The notes: generated from the letters alone by a model not told the origin. A stretch of 64,000 nt of DNA from Mastigias papua (GCA_964019165.1 OZ025282.1:11547729-11611728), one strand, 5' to 3'. Counted from the first letter of the stretch, positions 45,154 through 56,722 are shown. Translations and numbers: made by a program.

Positions 45154-45579
45154 CTATAATAAAAAAGTCATCAATGGAAGCGCTATGACCAGTGTCGTTA
45201 ATATGGTCCCTAACGGAAGAGGAAACCCCTTTAATATTTTCCCTTTTTTGTTGACCCCTGGATGTTCTCTACATCTAACAATGAAATGGCGTGATGCTTT
45301 ACCATAATACGTAGGCTTGAAACTACTACACTTGAACTCATAAACAATGGAAGAGCGAGCATTACTCAGGGCACGATCTTTAAAAGGAAAGAAATTCTCA
45401 ATACGTTTGGCTGATTGAAAAACAAACATAAAATCAACATGGGAATAAATTTTACCTAAGAATTTATTAAGACTATTTTTAAGACGAATGGTATATATTC
45501 CTATAGATGGAAGCAAAATAAGTATGGGAAGTTCAGGAACATTTTGCGACAAGTCTTTATTAATATACTGTCCATCCAA
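45154..45579 (-). pseudogene. PLE GIY-YIG endonuclease region (degenerate)
   Basis: Frame contains SSIVYEFKCSSFKPTYYGKA followed by SRHFIVRCREHPGVN. In Penelope-like elements the linker 'VYxFxCxxCxxxYIGxTxRxxxxRxxEH' forms the zinc-like link and GIY-YIG nuclease. Here 'YIG' is YYG and the second Cys is changed, so the domain is damaged. It is followed by a hydrophobic tail that reads into the terminal repeat. Confidence 0.75.
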
Positions 45580-45602
45580 GAAATTCCTAAGTAATCAATT
45601 AA

Positions 45603-45998
45603 TCACATGAGTAAGAAACTGATTCTGTTGGAGAAACCGTCTAATACTACACACTTGTTCATGAAAAGAAATATATGAGGAATAAATATGATAAGCACGA
45701 TAAATAAGTAAAAATATAAGATTGACCTTATATCAAATAGGTGACAAGGTATCAAAGTTAGTGTATAACCCGGTAAGCGTTTTTTTAAGACAAAGATTGG
45801 CAGAGAAAATCCATTAATAGAATGAGTAACTAATACATCCAGGAACGGCAAAGAGCCACTATCCTCAATTTCATGAGTAAATAAAATTTTGGGATGCTGA
45901 AGATTCAAATACTGAAGAAAACTCTGGACCTGAGCATTATTCTCAAATATACAGGAAGTATCATAGACATATGCGGTAAAGTAAAGGTTTAAAGTCAG
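45603..45998 (-). pseudogene. PLE RT palm/thumb, second part
   Basis: Downstream half of the RT after the Gypsy insertion. One frame gives AYVYDTSCIF, where YVDDT is expected (the first catalytic Asp is Tyr), then HPKILFTHEIEDSGSLPFLD, the standard Penelope thumb motif, and VLVTHSINGF. A frame change separates it from the joint at 45998, and another follows near 45780. Confidence 0.75.
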
Positions 45999-46117
45999 TA
46001 TAGTGTTCTCGTATTCAAATGCTTCTCTGATTGCTACTCTAATACTCTAATCTTCAAAATGCTACCATGCGATTAATATATGCTAAATTTCACGTGGTAA
46101 ATTACTACATGTCAACA
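45999..46117 (-). repeat. Ty3/Gypsy 3' LTR
   Basis: Minus-strand TGTTGACATG…GAGAACACTATA. Differs from the 5' LTR at three positions. A purine tract (minus AAGGGAGAGATTTAG, plus 46118-46132) precedes it. Confidence 0.88.
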
Positions 46118-46132
46118 CTAAATCTCTCCCTT
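46118..46132 (-). promoter_or_regulatory. Polypurine tract (plus-strand primer site) of the Gypsy element
   Basis: Minus strand AAGGGAGAGATTTAG directly before the TGTTGAC start of the 3' LTR. Confidence 0.6.
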
Positions 46133-46343
46133 GCTTTAAATGAATTGTCCAATTATCTAAATCAATAGTGAGTTCATAAAATTAAATATGATGTATGATA
46201 TGTTTGAAATAAACTATAAAACTTCTGATACGATTGAAAACAAAACATAAATATACGTGCAAGCAGAACTGTTATATATATAAGATAAAACATGAATATA
46301 GTTGAAAATACTTGTATGTTTTGCCCAATATCCAGCTGTGTAA

Positions 46344-48164
46344 TTATGGATTATAAATGTTCTTTCCATATCTTCGAACTGGATATCTTTCACGTCGTGG
46401 ATAACGATTATTTCCTTCTGCAAATGGCAATTCATTTATTCCGGGGCAGTTGATATAGTCATCGTATTGGTTCATATCATCATTTTCATCGTTGTCACCA
46501 TCAAAAGAACCATGAAACTTCTTGAAAAACGATACATTTCGTGTAACGTAGTGTCCATTTCGAACAATGGTAACACGATTGCCTTTCCTTTTCACGATTT
46601 TGTATGGCTCGGGGTTGTAACGTGCAGACAATTTAGTTATGTTCGAATTCTTTACCAGGACGATATCGCCTTCTGCGAGATCTGACTCTGTTGCTCGACA
46701 TTTCCGATCTGCATAAGATTTCATCCGCTCTTTTGCTTGAGTATCTCTGTCTTTCAAGTCAACACTGACATTATTGCTTACAAGTTGTGGGAGCTTTGTA
46801 GTAATTTCCCGATTAAATAGTAAGTTAGCCGTTGATTTTCCTGTTGTTGCATGAGGAGTCGCACGGTAGTTCAATAGATATTTATAAATTGAACGTTTCC
46901 ACTCCTTGCCTTCTAGATGTGCAGTCTTTATAGCTTTTTCTAGGGGTTGCATAAATCTTTCAACTTCAGCGTTACCTTGTGGCCAATAAGGTGAACTTGT
47001 TGTGTGTTTTGCGCCCAATTCCTTCATAAAGTGATAAAACTGTGTGCCAGGAAAAGGTGGTCCATTGTCACTTTTGACAACTTTAGGGAGTCCATGCGTT
47101 GCGAATATACGTTCTAATTTCGGAATGGTAATCTCCGCAGATGTTGATGTTATAATTTCAACTTCTGGAAAGCGACTAAAAGCATCAATCACTACCAGTA
47201 AATAATAACCACCAGGAAAAGGACCGCAAAAATCAATGTGAATTGTATGCCATGGCCCAGGAGGTAAATCACTCATAATCAATGGTTCCGGCCGTGGAGC
47301 TGTGCTAGTTACTTGACAGGATAAACACGAATCAATGAGCTGTTCTGCCATCTCATCAATGCCTGGAAACCAGACTTTTTCTCTTAGTATTTGCTTAGTT
47401 TTTACAAGACCCTGATGTCCTTCGTGGGTAATACTTAAGGCTTGCTGTCGAAGAGCAGCAGGCAGAACAATACGGGAACCTCGTAGGATAATATCACTGT
47501 TGTCACAAATAGTTAATTCATCTTTGACTCGATGGAAATATTGCAGTTCAGAAAGCGAAATGATCGAATCTAGGGGTTTGTCTTGGCAATCTAAGGATTT
47601 CCAGAGACCACTTTTAATCAACGTAGCGAGATGTTGCATAGTTGCATCAGCTTTTGTAGCCTGTTGTATTTGTGACAAAGTCATTGCCCGAGGAACTGCA
47701 TGCTCAGTAAGGAACTTTAAATATGCTGTTGTTATGGTCTGACAATCTTGATTTAAAGATGCTTGATTTAAGCTATGATGTCGTGATAAGAAATCAGAAG
47801 GATTTTCCATACCTTTAACGTATCTGAGGTCAAAATCAAAATCTTGAATTCGTAGGTTCCATCGCTCAATTCGTGCAGGGGGCTTTGACATCGAATTGTT
47901 TAAGATCAGTTCTACTGGTTTGCAATCTGTTACAAGAGTAAAATGTCCACCAAATAGATACAAATATAGCCGTTCCATGGCCCAAACAATGGCCAATGCT
48001 TCTCGTTCAGTTTGGGAATATTTCTGTTCCACAGGTGTGAGTGCACGACTAATGTAGGCAACAATTCTACGATTATCTTCACCAGGAGAATGTTGCGATA
48101 AGATTGCAGATAAGCCTGTGGGTGAGGCGTCAGTAATGAGCTCTGTATTCTTGTGCTTATCATA
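46344..48164 (-). CDS. Gypsy pol, second part: RNase H and integrase
   Basis: Same frame as the first pol part, resuming after an in-frame TAA at 48165-48167. RNase H (TELITDAS near the start, then YSQTEREALAIVWAMERL) is followed by integrase. The integrase has a zinc region with HEGHQGLVKTK and DSCLSC, the catalytic core HIDFCGPF (D), KSDNGPPF (D) and QGNAEVERF (E), and a C-terminal part with SARYNPEPYKIVKRKGN, the GPY/F-like module. All three integrase acidic residues are present. The ATG at 48032 is internal, not a natural start. Confidence 0.9.
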   Translation of the reverse strand, partial: YDKHKNTELITDASPTGLSAILSQHSPGEDNRRIVAYISRALTPVEQKYSQTEREALAIVWAMERLYLYLFGGHFTLVTDCKPVELILNNSMSKPPARIERWNLRIQDFDFDLRYVKGMENPSDFLSRHHSLNQASLNQDCQTITTAYLKFLTEHAVPRAMTLSQIQQATKADATMQHLATLIKSGLWKSLDCQDKPLDSIISLSELQYFHRVKDELTICDNSDIILRGSRIVLPAALRQQALSITHEGHQGLVKTKQILREKVWFPGIDEMAEQLIDSCLSCQVTSTAPRPEPLIMSDLPPGPWHTIHIDFCGPFPGGYYLLVVIDAFSRFPEVEIITSTSAEITIPKLERIFATHGLPKVVKSDNGPPFPGTQFYHFMKELGAKHTTSSPYWPQGNAEVERFMQPLEKAIKTAHLEGKEWKRSIYKYLLNYRATPHATTGKSTANLLFNREITTKLPQLVSNNVSVDLKDRDTQAKERMKSYADRKCRATESDLAEGDIVLVKNSNITKLSARYNPEPYKIVKRKGNRVTIVRNGHYVTRNVSFFKKFHGSFDGDNDENDDMNQYDDYINCPGINELPFAEGNNRYPRRERYPVRRYGKNIYNP

Positions 48165-49847
48165 TTAATCCATCGCTGTATCACTGGTGAGAGCTGCGTT
48201 TGTTGCTTGAAAAGCTTGCTCGTGCCGATGTGTCCAGCAAAACACTGTATTCTTCTTCGTTAGTGTGCGAAGAGGTTCAGTGAAATCACTAAAATTTGGA
48301 ATAAATTTTGAGCAATAAGTAGCTAACCCGAGGAAACTGCGTACGTCCTTGCAACTTGTCGGTGGGGGGAGTATCATGAATTGCAGCAACTTGATAGGAT
48401 CTGGTGATATACCCTCTGAGGAAAATACAAATCCAAAAAATGGTAGTTTGTCTTGATTGAATAAGCACTTCTGTTTATTCAAGGTCAAACCTTTTTCCGC
48501 TAATCTTTGAAAAACAGAACGTAGCGTGTTGTCATGCTCAGTCTGTGTGGCACCATACACAATTACATCGTCGCTAATGTTAATGACATTTCGAAGCTGT
48601 TCTTGAATAACATGCTGAAAGATTTCACTTGCTGAACAAGTTCCGAAATTGAGCTTCCTGTAGCGGCGTAATCCCTGATGTGTAGCGAATGTAGTGATAT
48701 AACGACTTTCGGGAGCGAGGGTTAATTGGTGATAACCAGCTCTTAAGTCTAATGTTGAAAAAACTTTCGCGCCATTCATGGAATGAATCAAATCATCTAT
48801 TGTGGGTGTAGGATGGCGCTCTCTGCGGATAGCTTTATTCGCCATACGCATGTCAACACATAACCGCACACCACCATTTTTCTTGGGTACAATGACAAGT
48901 GGTGAGACAAATGGGGTCGGTCCGTCGACTTTTTCGATAATCCCTTGCTGTTCTAACGCCACAAGTTCTTGCTCAACCTTTTTGCGTAAATGAAAAGGAA
49001 TTCTCCTAGCTGGTTGTACAACAGAGGCACCTGAGCTATCAATACGTAGGTGAACTTCATAGTCTTTCAAAACGCCAACACCATCAAAAATACGGGGAAA
49101 TTCTGCAATGAGCTGCTTATAAACGGGTTTATCCTCGGCTTCCACGTGATTGATATGCAATTGTATTAAGCTAAGTGCCTTTGCAGAATTGTAACTGAGG
49201 AGACAACCGTACTGTCCTTTAACGACATGAACAGTAGTTGGGTGAAAGGTCTGATTGCTCTCCAGGGTAGCAGCAAATTTTCCCAAGATAGGAAGCTGGG
49301 TGGATGCACCATACGCAAAAATACGGGTTTTTGAACGTTGGAGGGAAACTCTATGCTTCAAACGATCGAAAGTAGGCTCATCAATGATATCTAGGGACGC
49401 ACCGGTGTCAACGGTCATAGAGATGGGCGTATCATTGAGTTTCACTGTAACAATTGGCGTTGTATTCGCAGCTTTCACTTGAACCGTAAAAAGATATTCC
49501 TCTTCCGCACAAGTAGTGTAACATACATTAGTGGAAGGCGTTGCATCTGCAGATACTTGCTTGACGGCTTGTCGTGGGGGGTGAGAGAAAGAGCGTTTGC
49601 TACTACGACATACCAAGGCAAAATGATTAGCCTTGCCGTATGCGTTAGAACTTTTACCTTTTGCGGGGCAGGGACACGAACGATGAGGCCAGGATCCACC
49701 GCAAAGACTACAACGATTTTGAGGTGAGCGTGTTGTAGGCGGGCGTGACTGTGAGAGTGGTTTGTGGTGAGGCGCAGAGCGATGTTTGGATGAAATGGCT
49801 TGTGCTTGGTCGTCGGATATTGGCGAAGTTTGTAGGGAGGTCTCCAT
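48165..49847 (-). CDS. Gypsy gag C terminus and pol, first part: zinc knuckles, protease, RT
   Basis: Zinc knuckles (CSLCGGSWPHRSC, then CPAKGKSSNAYGKANHFALVC with the second knuckle's middle Cys replaced by Tyr), protease core MTVDTGASLDII, and RT with RRIPFHLRKKVEQEL, VPKKNGGVRLCVDMR, FSTLDLRAGYHQL and the active-site INISDDVIVYG. It ends with an in-frame TAA after SDTAMD where RNase H should continue. The upstream end is out of frame with gag. Confidence 0.9.
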   Translation of the reverse strand: METSLQTSPISDDQAQAISSKHRSAPHHKPLSQSRPPTTRSPQNRCSLCGGSWPHRSCPCPAKGKSSNAYGKANHFALVCRSSKRSFSHPPRQAVKQVSADATPSTNVCYTTCAEEEYLFTVQVKAANTTPIVTVKLNDTPISMTVDTGASLDIIDEPTFDRLKHRVSLQRSKTRIFAYGASTQLPILGKFAATLESNQTFHPTTVHVVKGQYGCLLSYNSAKALSLIQLHINHVEAEDKPVYKQLIAEFPRIFDGVGVLKDYEVHLRIDSSGASVVQPARRIPFHLRKKVEQELVALEQQGIIEKVDGPTPFVSPLVIVPKKNGGVRLCVDMRMANKAIRRERHPTPTIDDLIHSMNGAKVFSTLDLRAGYHQLTLAPESRYITTFATHQGLRRYRKLNFGTCSASEIFQHVIQEQLRNVINISDDVIVYGATQTEHDNTLRSVFQRLAEKGLTLNKQKCLFNQDKLPFFGFVFSSEGISPDPIKLLQFMILPPPTSCKDVRSFLGLATYCSKFIPNFSDFTEPLRTLTKKNTVFCWTHRHEQAFQATNAALTSDTAMD

Positions 49848-49879
49848 ACCAGCAGCGTGAATTTCGCTTGACTCAAATG

Positions 49880-50383
49880 CACGGGCTTTTGCAACAGCTG
49901 AGATAACGTAACATCCGCTTCGACGAAGGCATAACGACGTAACCTTTTCGAGGAGCAGTTTTGAATGAGGATAGATTTAATTTCTTTATCCACATCAGCA
50001 AAATCACAGGTGGAGGCAAGTTTGCGCAACCTGGTAACGTACTGGTCCAGTGTCTCATCAGAACGTTGAGATTCCTTTCGAAATGTAAAGATCTCAAAAT
50101 CGACATTCTTCAAAGGCGTAAAATAAGCATCTAGTTCCTGCATAGCTAAAGTATAATTGGCTGTATCACCAGTATCAGGTAATGTATCAAAAATATCCTG
50201 TGTAGCCGGTCCAGATTGATAAAGTAGTAGAGCACGCTTTCGCGTTGGATCGCTAATTCCAAGAGCAGCGATATACCTCTCAAAACGCCGTTTCCATAGT
50301 GTCCAACGTGGGCCGGTCGAAGACGGGTCGGAATATGGATCGAAAAACGGTAAAGGAGGCAAATCAATCGAACTAGTAGTCAT
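49880..50383 (-). CDS. Gypsy gag, matrix/capsid part
   Basis: ATG at 50383, shortly after the primer-binding site. The capsid-like part has PRWTLWKRRFERYIAALG, RALLLYQSGPATQDIFDTLP and ETLDQYVTRLRKLASTCDF, typical of mag-like gag. The frame stays open to 49475, but after about residue 165 it no longer resembles gag; the true continuation (zinc knuckles) is in the frame of 48165-49847, so a frame shift lies near 49880-49900. Confidence 0.85.
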
Positions 50384-50400
50384 CGCTGGGTTTTCAGTAC

Positions 50401-50416
50401 CAAATACTCGTCGCCA
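50401..50416 (-). promoter_or_regulatory. Primer-binding site of the Gypsy element
   Basis: Minus strand TGGCGACGAGTATTTG a few bases inside the 5' LTR. mag-like elements use a similar TGGCGACGAG sequence, thought to pair with a tRNA 3' end. Confidence 0.6.
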
Positions 50417-50418
50417 TT

Positions 50419-50537
50419 TATAGTGTTCTCGTATTCAAATGCTTCTCTGATTGCTACTCTAATACTCTAATCTTCAAAATGCTACCATACGATTAATACA
50501 TGCTAAATGTCACGTGGTAAATTACTACATGTCAACA
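50419..50537 (-). repeat. Ty3/Gypsy 5' LTR
   Basis: 119 bp, near-identical to 45999-46117. Its outer edge TGTTGAC adjoins the duplicated host sequence TTAAAGTCAG (50538-50547). Confidence 0.88.
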
Positions 50538-50569
50538 TTAAAGTCAGAAGGGCAATCGGAAAGAAAATC

Positions 50570-51430
50570 CTATTCCAAAGCGCACATAAAGATACTAGCA
50601 AAGGCGGGTCCTAGTGGTGAGCCAAAGGCTACACCATCTATCTGTTCATACAACGGATTATGAAAGATCAAGTTATTATCTTTGACAGCAAATTCAAGAA
50701 GTTTTTTGAAATGAGCCTTATTAAAGGAAGAACCATTGAAGCTAATGACATCAGTTTCACTAAAGAGGCTATCCAAATTAACAGTCTCATCAAGAGGAAT
50801 ACTAGTAAATAGACAATCAACATCTAAACTGACCATGACAGTACTATGAAGAAAGCTGGTGTTAGTAATTTCATTAACAAATGAGAAAGAGCTATCAACA
50901 GTATATTGACTACTAGTAAGCGGCTGCAACATAGACACCAAGAACGTGGCCAAACCATAATTATAAGTTCCGATAGGCGACACAATGGGCCTTGCAGGGC
51001 AATTCTCCTTGTATACCTTTGGAAGGCCATATAGAATACCAGGCTTACAGCCTTGGGGCGAAAGATCATGATAGACAGATTCTGAAATAGACTCGTTTCC
51101 TAGAAGTCTACCCCTTAGAAAGCGAATAAGTTCAGCTTCTCGTTTAATGCAGAGATCTAAAACGACAACATCAAGCTTCTTGGACTTACACACGTCCGGT
51201 AAAAGAAGCTCAACCTTATTAATGTAATCAATTTTATTAAGAATAACAATACCATTGCACTTATCAGGACGTACAATAACAAGATCCCTATTCCTAGACA
51301 ATTTCTTAAGGATCGATAGTTCAGCCCTACTAACGTTGAGAGGAAGAGTATCAGACGAATAACCATGGAAAGTGGATAAAGCAATATTTTTCAGCCTGGT
51401 CTTAACGAAATTAAGACTTAATGACCTGCA
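50570..51430 (-). pseudogene. PLE reverse transcriptase, first part
   Basis: Open minus-strand frame from about 51430 to 50570, with no good ATG at the 5' end. Motifs of Penelope RT: LVIVRPDKCNGIVILNK (the 'KADKGN' block), GILYGLPKVYK, CPARPIVSPIGTYNYGLA, motif A VSLDVDCLFTSIPLDETV (catalytic Asp present), and VAFGSPLGPAFASIFMC (motif B). It ends in a TAG and the Gypsy insertion follows. With the damaged YVDD downstream, this copy cannot be active. Confidence 0.88.
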
Positions 51431-51690
51431 ATTGCTATGTTTACCATCTATAAGCCCCCAATCTTTCTTTATATTAACTGAGGATGGGATTAAGTAATCC
51501 CCAAACGTCCTAATAATGGTACTGTCGCAGTAATGGAAATGTCGTAAAATGAAACTGGTAGTGTCGTAGTAATGGCAGTGTCATCATTAAGAAATCAAAA
51601 GAAATGCTGAGTCTTTTTGCTATCGATCTAATTTTACAATGTTCCTCGTCGTGGTCCTCATCCTTAAATTTATTACCAATGCTTTCGGCT
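51422..51690 (-). repeat. PLE terminal inverted repeat, right
   Basis: Reverse complement of the left copy (44570-44962), with about 1.7 copies of the 39-bp unit against ~4.5 on the left. Read on the minus strand it is largely open (AESIGNKFKDEDHDEEHCK), perhaps an N-terminal coding part of the PLE. Confidence 0.85.
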
Positions 51691-51873
51691 ACTCTTTCAA
51701 TAAGATAATTTCTATCAGGTCAGGTATAATGTGGAAATAGTTGGAGGTAGGTAGCACATAGCCATGTAATAGCCAACCTTAAATGAAAGATTGATTATTT
51801 TCACCACTAGAAATATTCATTTGATAAAGACTTATCACGACAGTAGATTGAGGTACAGTATGGTCAGGTTTAC

Positions 51874-52126
51874 CTCAGCTTGCTGTAGATTACTTTGGCG
51901 TGGGTATTCTTTAGTGCGCTCAGTCTCAGGGCTTCTGTCAGCAATTAGAGAGAGTCGGTGCTGTTTTTCTCCATGTGCACTTACTATTCCCGTTGCGCTA
52001 TCACTGCTAAATGAAGTAGCTTCACTGTAGGGTCTCTGTTCTGATGATTGGTGCTGTTGTTGCTGCAAAAACTGCTGTTCAGGATCTATTCTGCACACAA
52101 TGGGATATGGTTCCACCTCAAAACCA
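51874..52126 (-). CDS. Gene A exon (253 bp), Gln/Ser-rich
   Basis: Acceptor TTACTTTATTTTAG|T and donor GCTGAG|GTAAAC. Open for 84 codons: GFEVEPYPIVCRIDPEQQ, a Gln-rich run, SEATSFSSDSATGIVSAHGE, RLSLIADRSPETERTKEYP, ending LQQAE. One base in, phase 0 out; the T completes the Phe split with the exon at 52755. Composition suggests a cytosolic, phosphorylatable region. Not recognised. Confidence 0.65.
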
Positions 52127-52754
52127 CTAAAATAAAGTAAATCATTCCCCTATAGTGATTACTTGAAATCCACAATAATTTATATGGATTATAAACAAAG
52201 AAGTCTACCGTATAGCAAATTAACATTCAGCAGCTGTACTAAACTGTTTGAAATAACAATGGAGAACTTCTTGCTAAGTCATGGAGTTGAATATGAATTT
52301 TACTGTACCGAAATTTTCTTATTGAATACTATTACTAGAACATTCATCTGACCATGTCAGTACAATTTTGTCATTAAGAAGGCTAGTGATAAGCATAAAA
52401 TTTGACAGGCCTTCAATACTATAAGAACAACAAACTGAATTTTTCTTCATGTGTTTCTTGATCATCAGAGTTGAAATACTAACTTGTACTTTTAAGGAAA
52501 GAACAAATATACTAGGGGTCATACAGAAATTGAAATCTTGAAAAGTGAAAAGACATGCAAGAATGTGTTAAAATCATTCTTGAAAACTCTATTTCTACAG
52601 CAAGAGAAAAATGTTGGGATGAGATATATTTCCACGATAGGAACTTTTTGTAAGAAGTGCCACAGGCAAGTCAAGACAACATGCCATGATTACTGTACAC
52701 AGGAAAACTTGTCACAAAAAAAGTCAGTGTGCAGTAGAAAGCGGTAAATCTTAC

Positions 52755-52890
52755 AATGGTGTAGAAATCAATGCAACATCTTCAGTTTGTTCTGCAATGC
52801 CTTCAACACTGGCAAAGGTCTTTGAAGACGTTGTAGTGGGTAACCTTGTTGGTTTTATCCCTGCCATCACATGAAGCACTCTTCCAGTCT
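52755..52890 (-). CDS. Gene A exon (136 bp), most upstream exon found
   Basis: Acceptor GAAAGCAG|AG after a TTGTATTTTT tract and donor CACCATT|GTAAGA. Open for 44 codons: TGRVLHVMAGIKPTRLPTTT, SSKTFASVEGIAEQTED, VALISTP, with two bases at each end. The next exon supplies the third base of Phe. Not recognised. Exons further 5' must exist, since there is no start codon, but I could not find them between here and 59.9 kb. Confidence 0.6.
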
Positions 52891-52974
52891 CTGCTTTCAA
52901 AAATACAATAGTTAAGTGCAGGAAAAGCCAAAGGCCACTATGAATTCAGTCATACATAAACAGATAAATAAATT

Positions 52975-52976
52975 AA

Positions 52977-53063
<87 letters not shown>
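52975..53063. repeat. (TAAA)n then (TA)n array
   Basis: About eight TAAA units pass directly into TA dinucleotides. Confidence 0.95.
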
Positions 53064-53066
<3 letters not shown>

Positions 53067-53107
53067 CAATCTATCAGTTACTTCATCCCACAGCATAAAA
53101 AAATACA

Positions 53108-53585
<478 letters not shown>

Positions 53586-53628
53586 TTATGTAATTTATAT
53601 ACGTTGTGGATGCGGCTTAGGTTTAGTT

Positions 53629-54090
<462 letters not shown>

Positions 54091-54133
54091 TTATGTAATT
54101 TATATACGTTGTGGATGCGGCTTAGGTTTAGTT

Positions 54134-54323
<190 letters not shown>

Positions 54324-54324
54324 A

Positions 54325-55200
54325 ATATATGCTTCAATTGCATTATCAATCACCTTCAGTCACAGATAAACCATATTACATTGTGAAAAAGATATAGAGA
54401 CCGGTGACTACTCCCTATGGATCCTACAAAATAAATTATTCCATTGAAATACAATGTGCGAAGTGCTTAGAATAAGGGCTATAATGTAATAATAACGAGA
54501 ATTACCTGGGATATGGGACAGATCAGAACAACAGCAAATGAATAGGTAGTAGATTACATTGAGCAAGAACAAGTGGTATGTGCTAGTTGTGAGTTAAGAT
54601 CAGGTTTGAGTCAGGTAATATGCAGAACTAACTTAATTCTGAGTGGATAACCGCCTATGGCAGTATCTAGAATGCTTAAGGAATCCTCACTTTGACGTTG
54701 TTTACGGCAGCTGGAAGATGAGAGGAGGTGTTTGTAAATGTGTGGGTGTGAATCTCGGCATATATGCTCACAAACACGAGTAGAGAAATGTTAGCCTGTC
54801 TCACCAGCGTAAGCGGAATTATATCCCAGACAACAGAAGTTATAAACAACACGTGAGCGTACCGATGTAATGATGGGATCTTTGTTAGAAAACATGCTGT
54901 TGAATTTACAGGACGAGAAGACCAATCTTATATATAGCTTTGAGCAATAGGCTTTGAGTAGGGATCTGAATTTTCTTTGGAAAAGTAATGAGATATTTAA
55001 AGTAGGGTAATTTAAAAATGAAGGTGGAAGTGGCTGTAGATTCTGTGGATGCTATGGTATTACATTTGGCAAAAGGCATTAAGGAGAGAGAAGTATTGTT
55101 AAGATATTGTTTGAGGACATTGTCAATGATTCTGAAAGGGAACAGGCTTTTCATCAAAGTGACGATGAGACCTTTAATATCTTTCAGGGTGGCCACTCAT
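54325..55200 (-). pseudogene. Second Penelope-like element, 3' part with GIY-YIG region
   Basis: Minus strand: FKLPYFKYLITFPKKIQ (the PLE segment before the linker), then VVYNFCCLGYNSAYAGETG, a GIY-YIG entry with YAG for YIG, then CEHICRDSHPHIYKHL. The element runs down to GTGACTGAAGGTGATTGATA… at 54360, a decayed form of the CTGANGA…GAAAC motif, and stops at a (TA)n array. This links the motif plus (TA)n arrangement to Penelope-like termini. Frames are broken in several places. Confidence 0.75.
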
Positions 55201-55204
55201 ATTT

Positions 55205-56215
55205 TACAAACAAAACTCCAGGACCTTTTCAGAATTTCCCAGGGACTTTTTTATTAGAACCTTGTCATTTTACCCATGCTGATATTAGTGGTGGCCAAAT
55301 ACATTTTGCACTGGGGCCAGGTGAAAAATGCCCCCTAAAGCTACCAGCTCCCATGCAGCTATCAATCAAAAGATGAAAAGTAAAGCCATAAGAAATTTCA
55401 TGCAGCATATAAAGTACTCACAGCCTAAACAATATAAATAAATAGGAAATTGAGGAGGCATGGCATGACAGCAATATATTTTGTGTACACTAATGACACT
55501 TTACAGGGACAGCACCATGTTTTTCTCATATGTTACGTTGAAGTAGGAGGACCCATCATGATTAGGTCTGATGCGACAGCAAATTTTTTAAAGTTTTCCT
55601 TCTAGAACGGCTTAAAATGCTTCTGCCAGACTAAATTTTGACAGAAAGAGTACAGTACTTAGCTGAAAGATCTAGGTGAAACCTAATGAGAGTTAACATA
55701 AAGAGGAAGCAAAATTGTTGAGGGACTAAAGTCCCAGCCTCTCCAGGAATGTCGAGCACAACATAGTATTGGATATGTATGCAACTCTAGAAAACTTCCT
55801 TCCTATAACTTCTACTCTATTGAGTACGTCATGTGTCTATGTACATTGCTCCATACAGACAAACATTCTTATATATGGACATACCAATCAAGTTTTAAAA
55901 ATTCAGATTTACCATCCAAGTTTTGAATTTATCATAGTCTGTGCTGTGCACTGGAGCTTCATAACAGAGTACTTTTGCTTTCCTCATCTTAACTGCCCTG
56001 AAATTACCATTTGAGCATCTTGGCTTAAGTGGGAGTGAACCTGCCTGGCCCCACCTGTCAACTTGCAACTGGTTTTAATCACATTTTACATTACCCGTTT
56101 TCACAATTGATAACATGACTTATAGTAAGCGAAACAGACACATGTTTGAATATGCGAATGTTCAAGCTAACTGATAGTAGAGTTATAGGGTTTAAAAGAG
56201 ATATTTATAGGAAAC
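55205..56215. other. No gene seen; hAT-like element end at about 55185
   Basis: CAGGGTGGCCACTCATATTT (55185-55204) followed by 'ctccaggaccttttcagaatttcccagggac' resembles the left end of a hAT-type MITE; no right end found. Minus-strand 55431-55411 has a strong acceptor followed at once by a GTGAGT donor, too short to call an exon. The 81-codon plus frame at 55769-56014 is unsupported. Confidence 0.3.
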
Positions 56216-56229
56216 ACAGGTGAAACGAG

Positions 56230-56415
<186 letters not shown>

Positions 56416-56721
56416 GTTACGCCCCTCACGGGGCCTGAAATTGACCCTGGGGTCAGTGGACCGCCTATCAAGTGTTTAAAAGAGGTGATTGAGTCGGCTA
56501 CACTCAATCCACTCTGTTACCCCAACAGCTACTTATCAGAGCTGCAGCCTGAAGCTGCTGTGCTTGACTTTCACTGAAGGGGCCTGGTTGGACAGTTTGC
56601 CACAGGTCGTCAACATCTGCCCTAATTCTGAATCTTCGCAAAATGAATCACTATCAACTAAAGGGCAGAGTCTCTCTGTGCCCGCTTGCCACCACGAGGA
56701 GGTCTCCACCCATGGGCTAGC

Positions 56722-56722
<1 letters not shown>
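56416..56722. repeat. GC-balanced interspersed unit between two (ATC)n arrays
   Basis: About 300 bp starting 'cgttacgcccctcacggggcctg' that is distinctly less AT-rich than the region and ends exactly at the second (ATC)n array. Likely a short retroposon or LINE 3' end whose tail seeded the array. No protein motif recognised; open frames exist on both strands. Confidence 0.4.

Larger units (their letters stand above)
45999..50540 (-). mobile_element. Ty3/Gypsy LTR retrotransposon, mag-like, inserted in the PLE
   Basis: About 4.5 kb: LTRs of ~119 bp (3 differences between them), a primer-binding-like TGGCGACGAG just inside the 5' LTR, gag, then protease-RT-RNase H-integrase, then a purine tract before the 3' LTR. 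Short LTRs, the TGGCGACGAG start and the CCHC arrangement fit the mag clade. The flanks share a 10-bp TTAAAGTCAG, longer than the 4-6 bp normal for this group. LTR similarity implies a fairly recent insertion. Confidence 0.9.
44530..51725 (-). mobile_element. Penelope-like element (PLE), interrupted by a Ty3/Gypsy insertion
   Basis: Minus-strand element with a Penelope-type RT (50570-51430), palm and thumb remnants (45603-45998) and a GIY-YIG region (45154-45579). It is bounded by inverted copies of a ~270-390-bp repeat (44570-44962 and 51422-51690). The RT coding sequence is cut at 50540/45999 by the Ty3/Gypsy element; removing it and one copy of the duplicated CTGACTTTAA rejoins the same PLE sequence. 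Uninterrupted length would be about 2.65 kb. It lies within a gene A intron. Confidence 0.85.
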
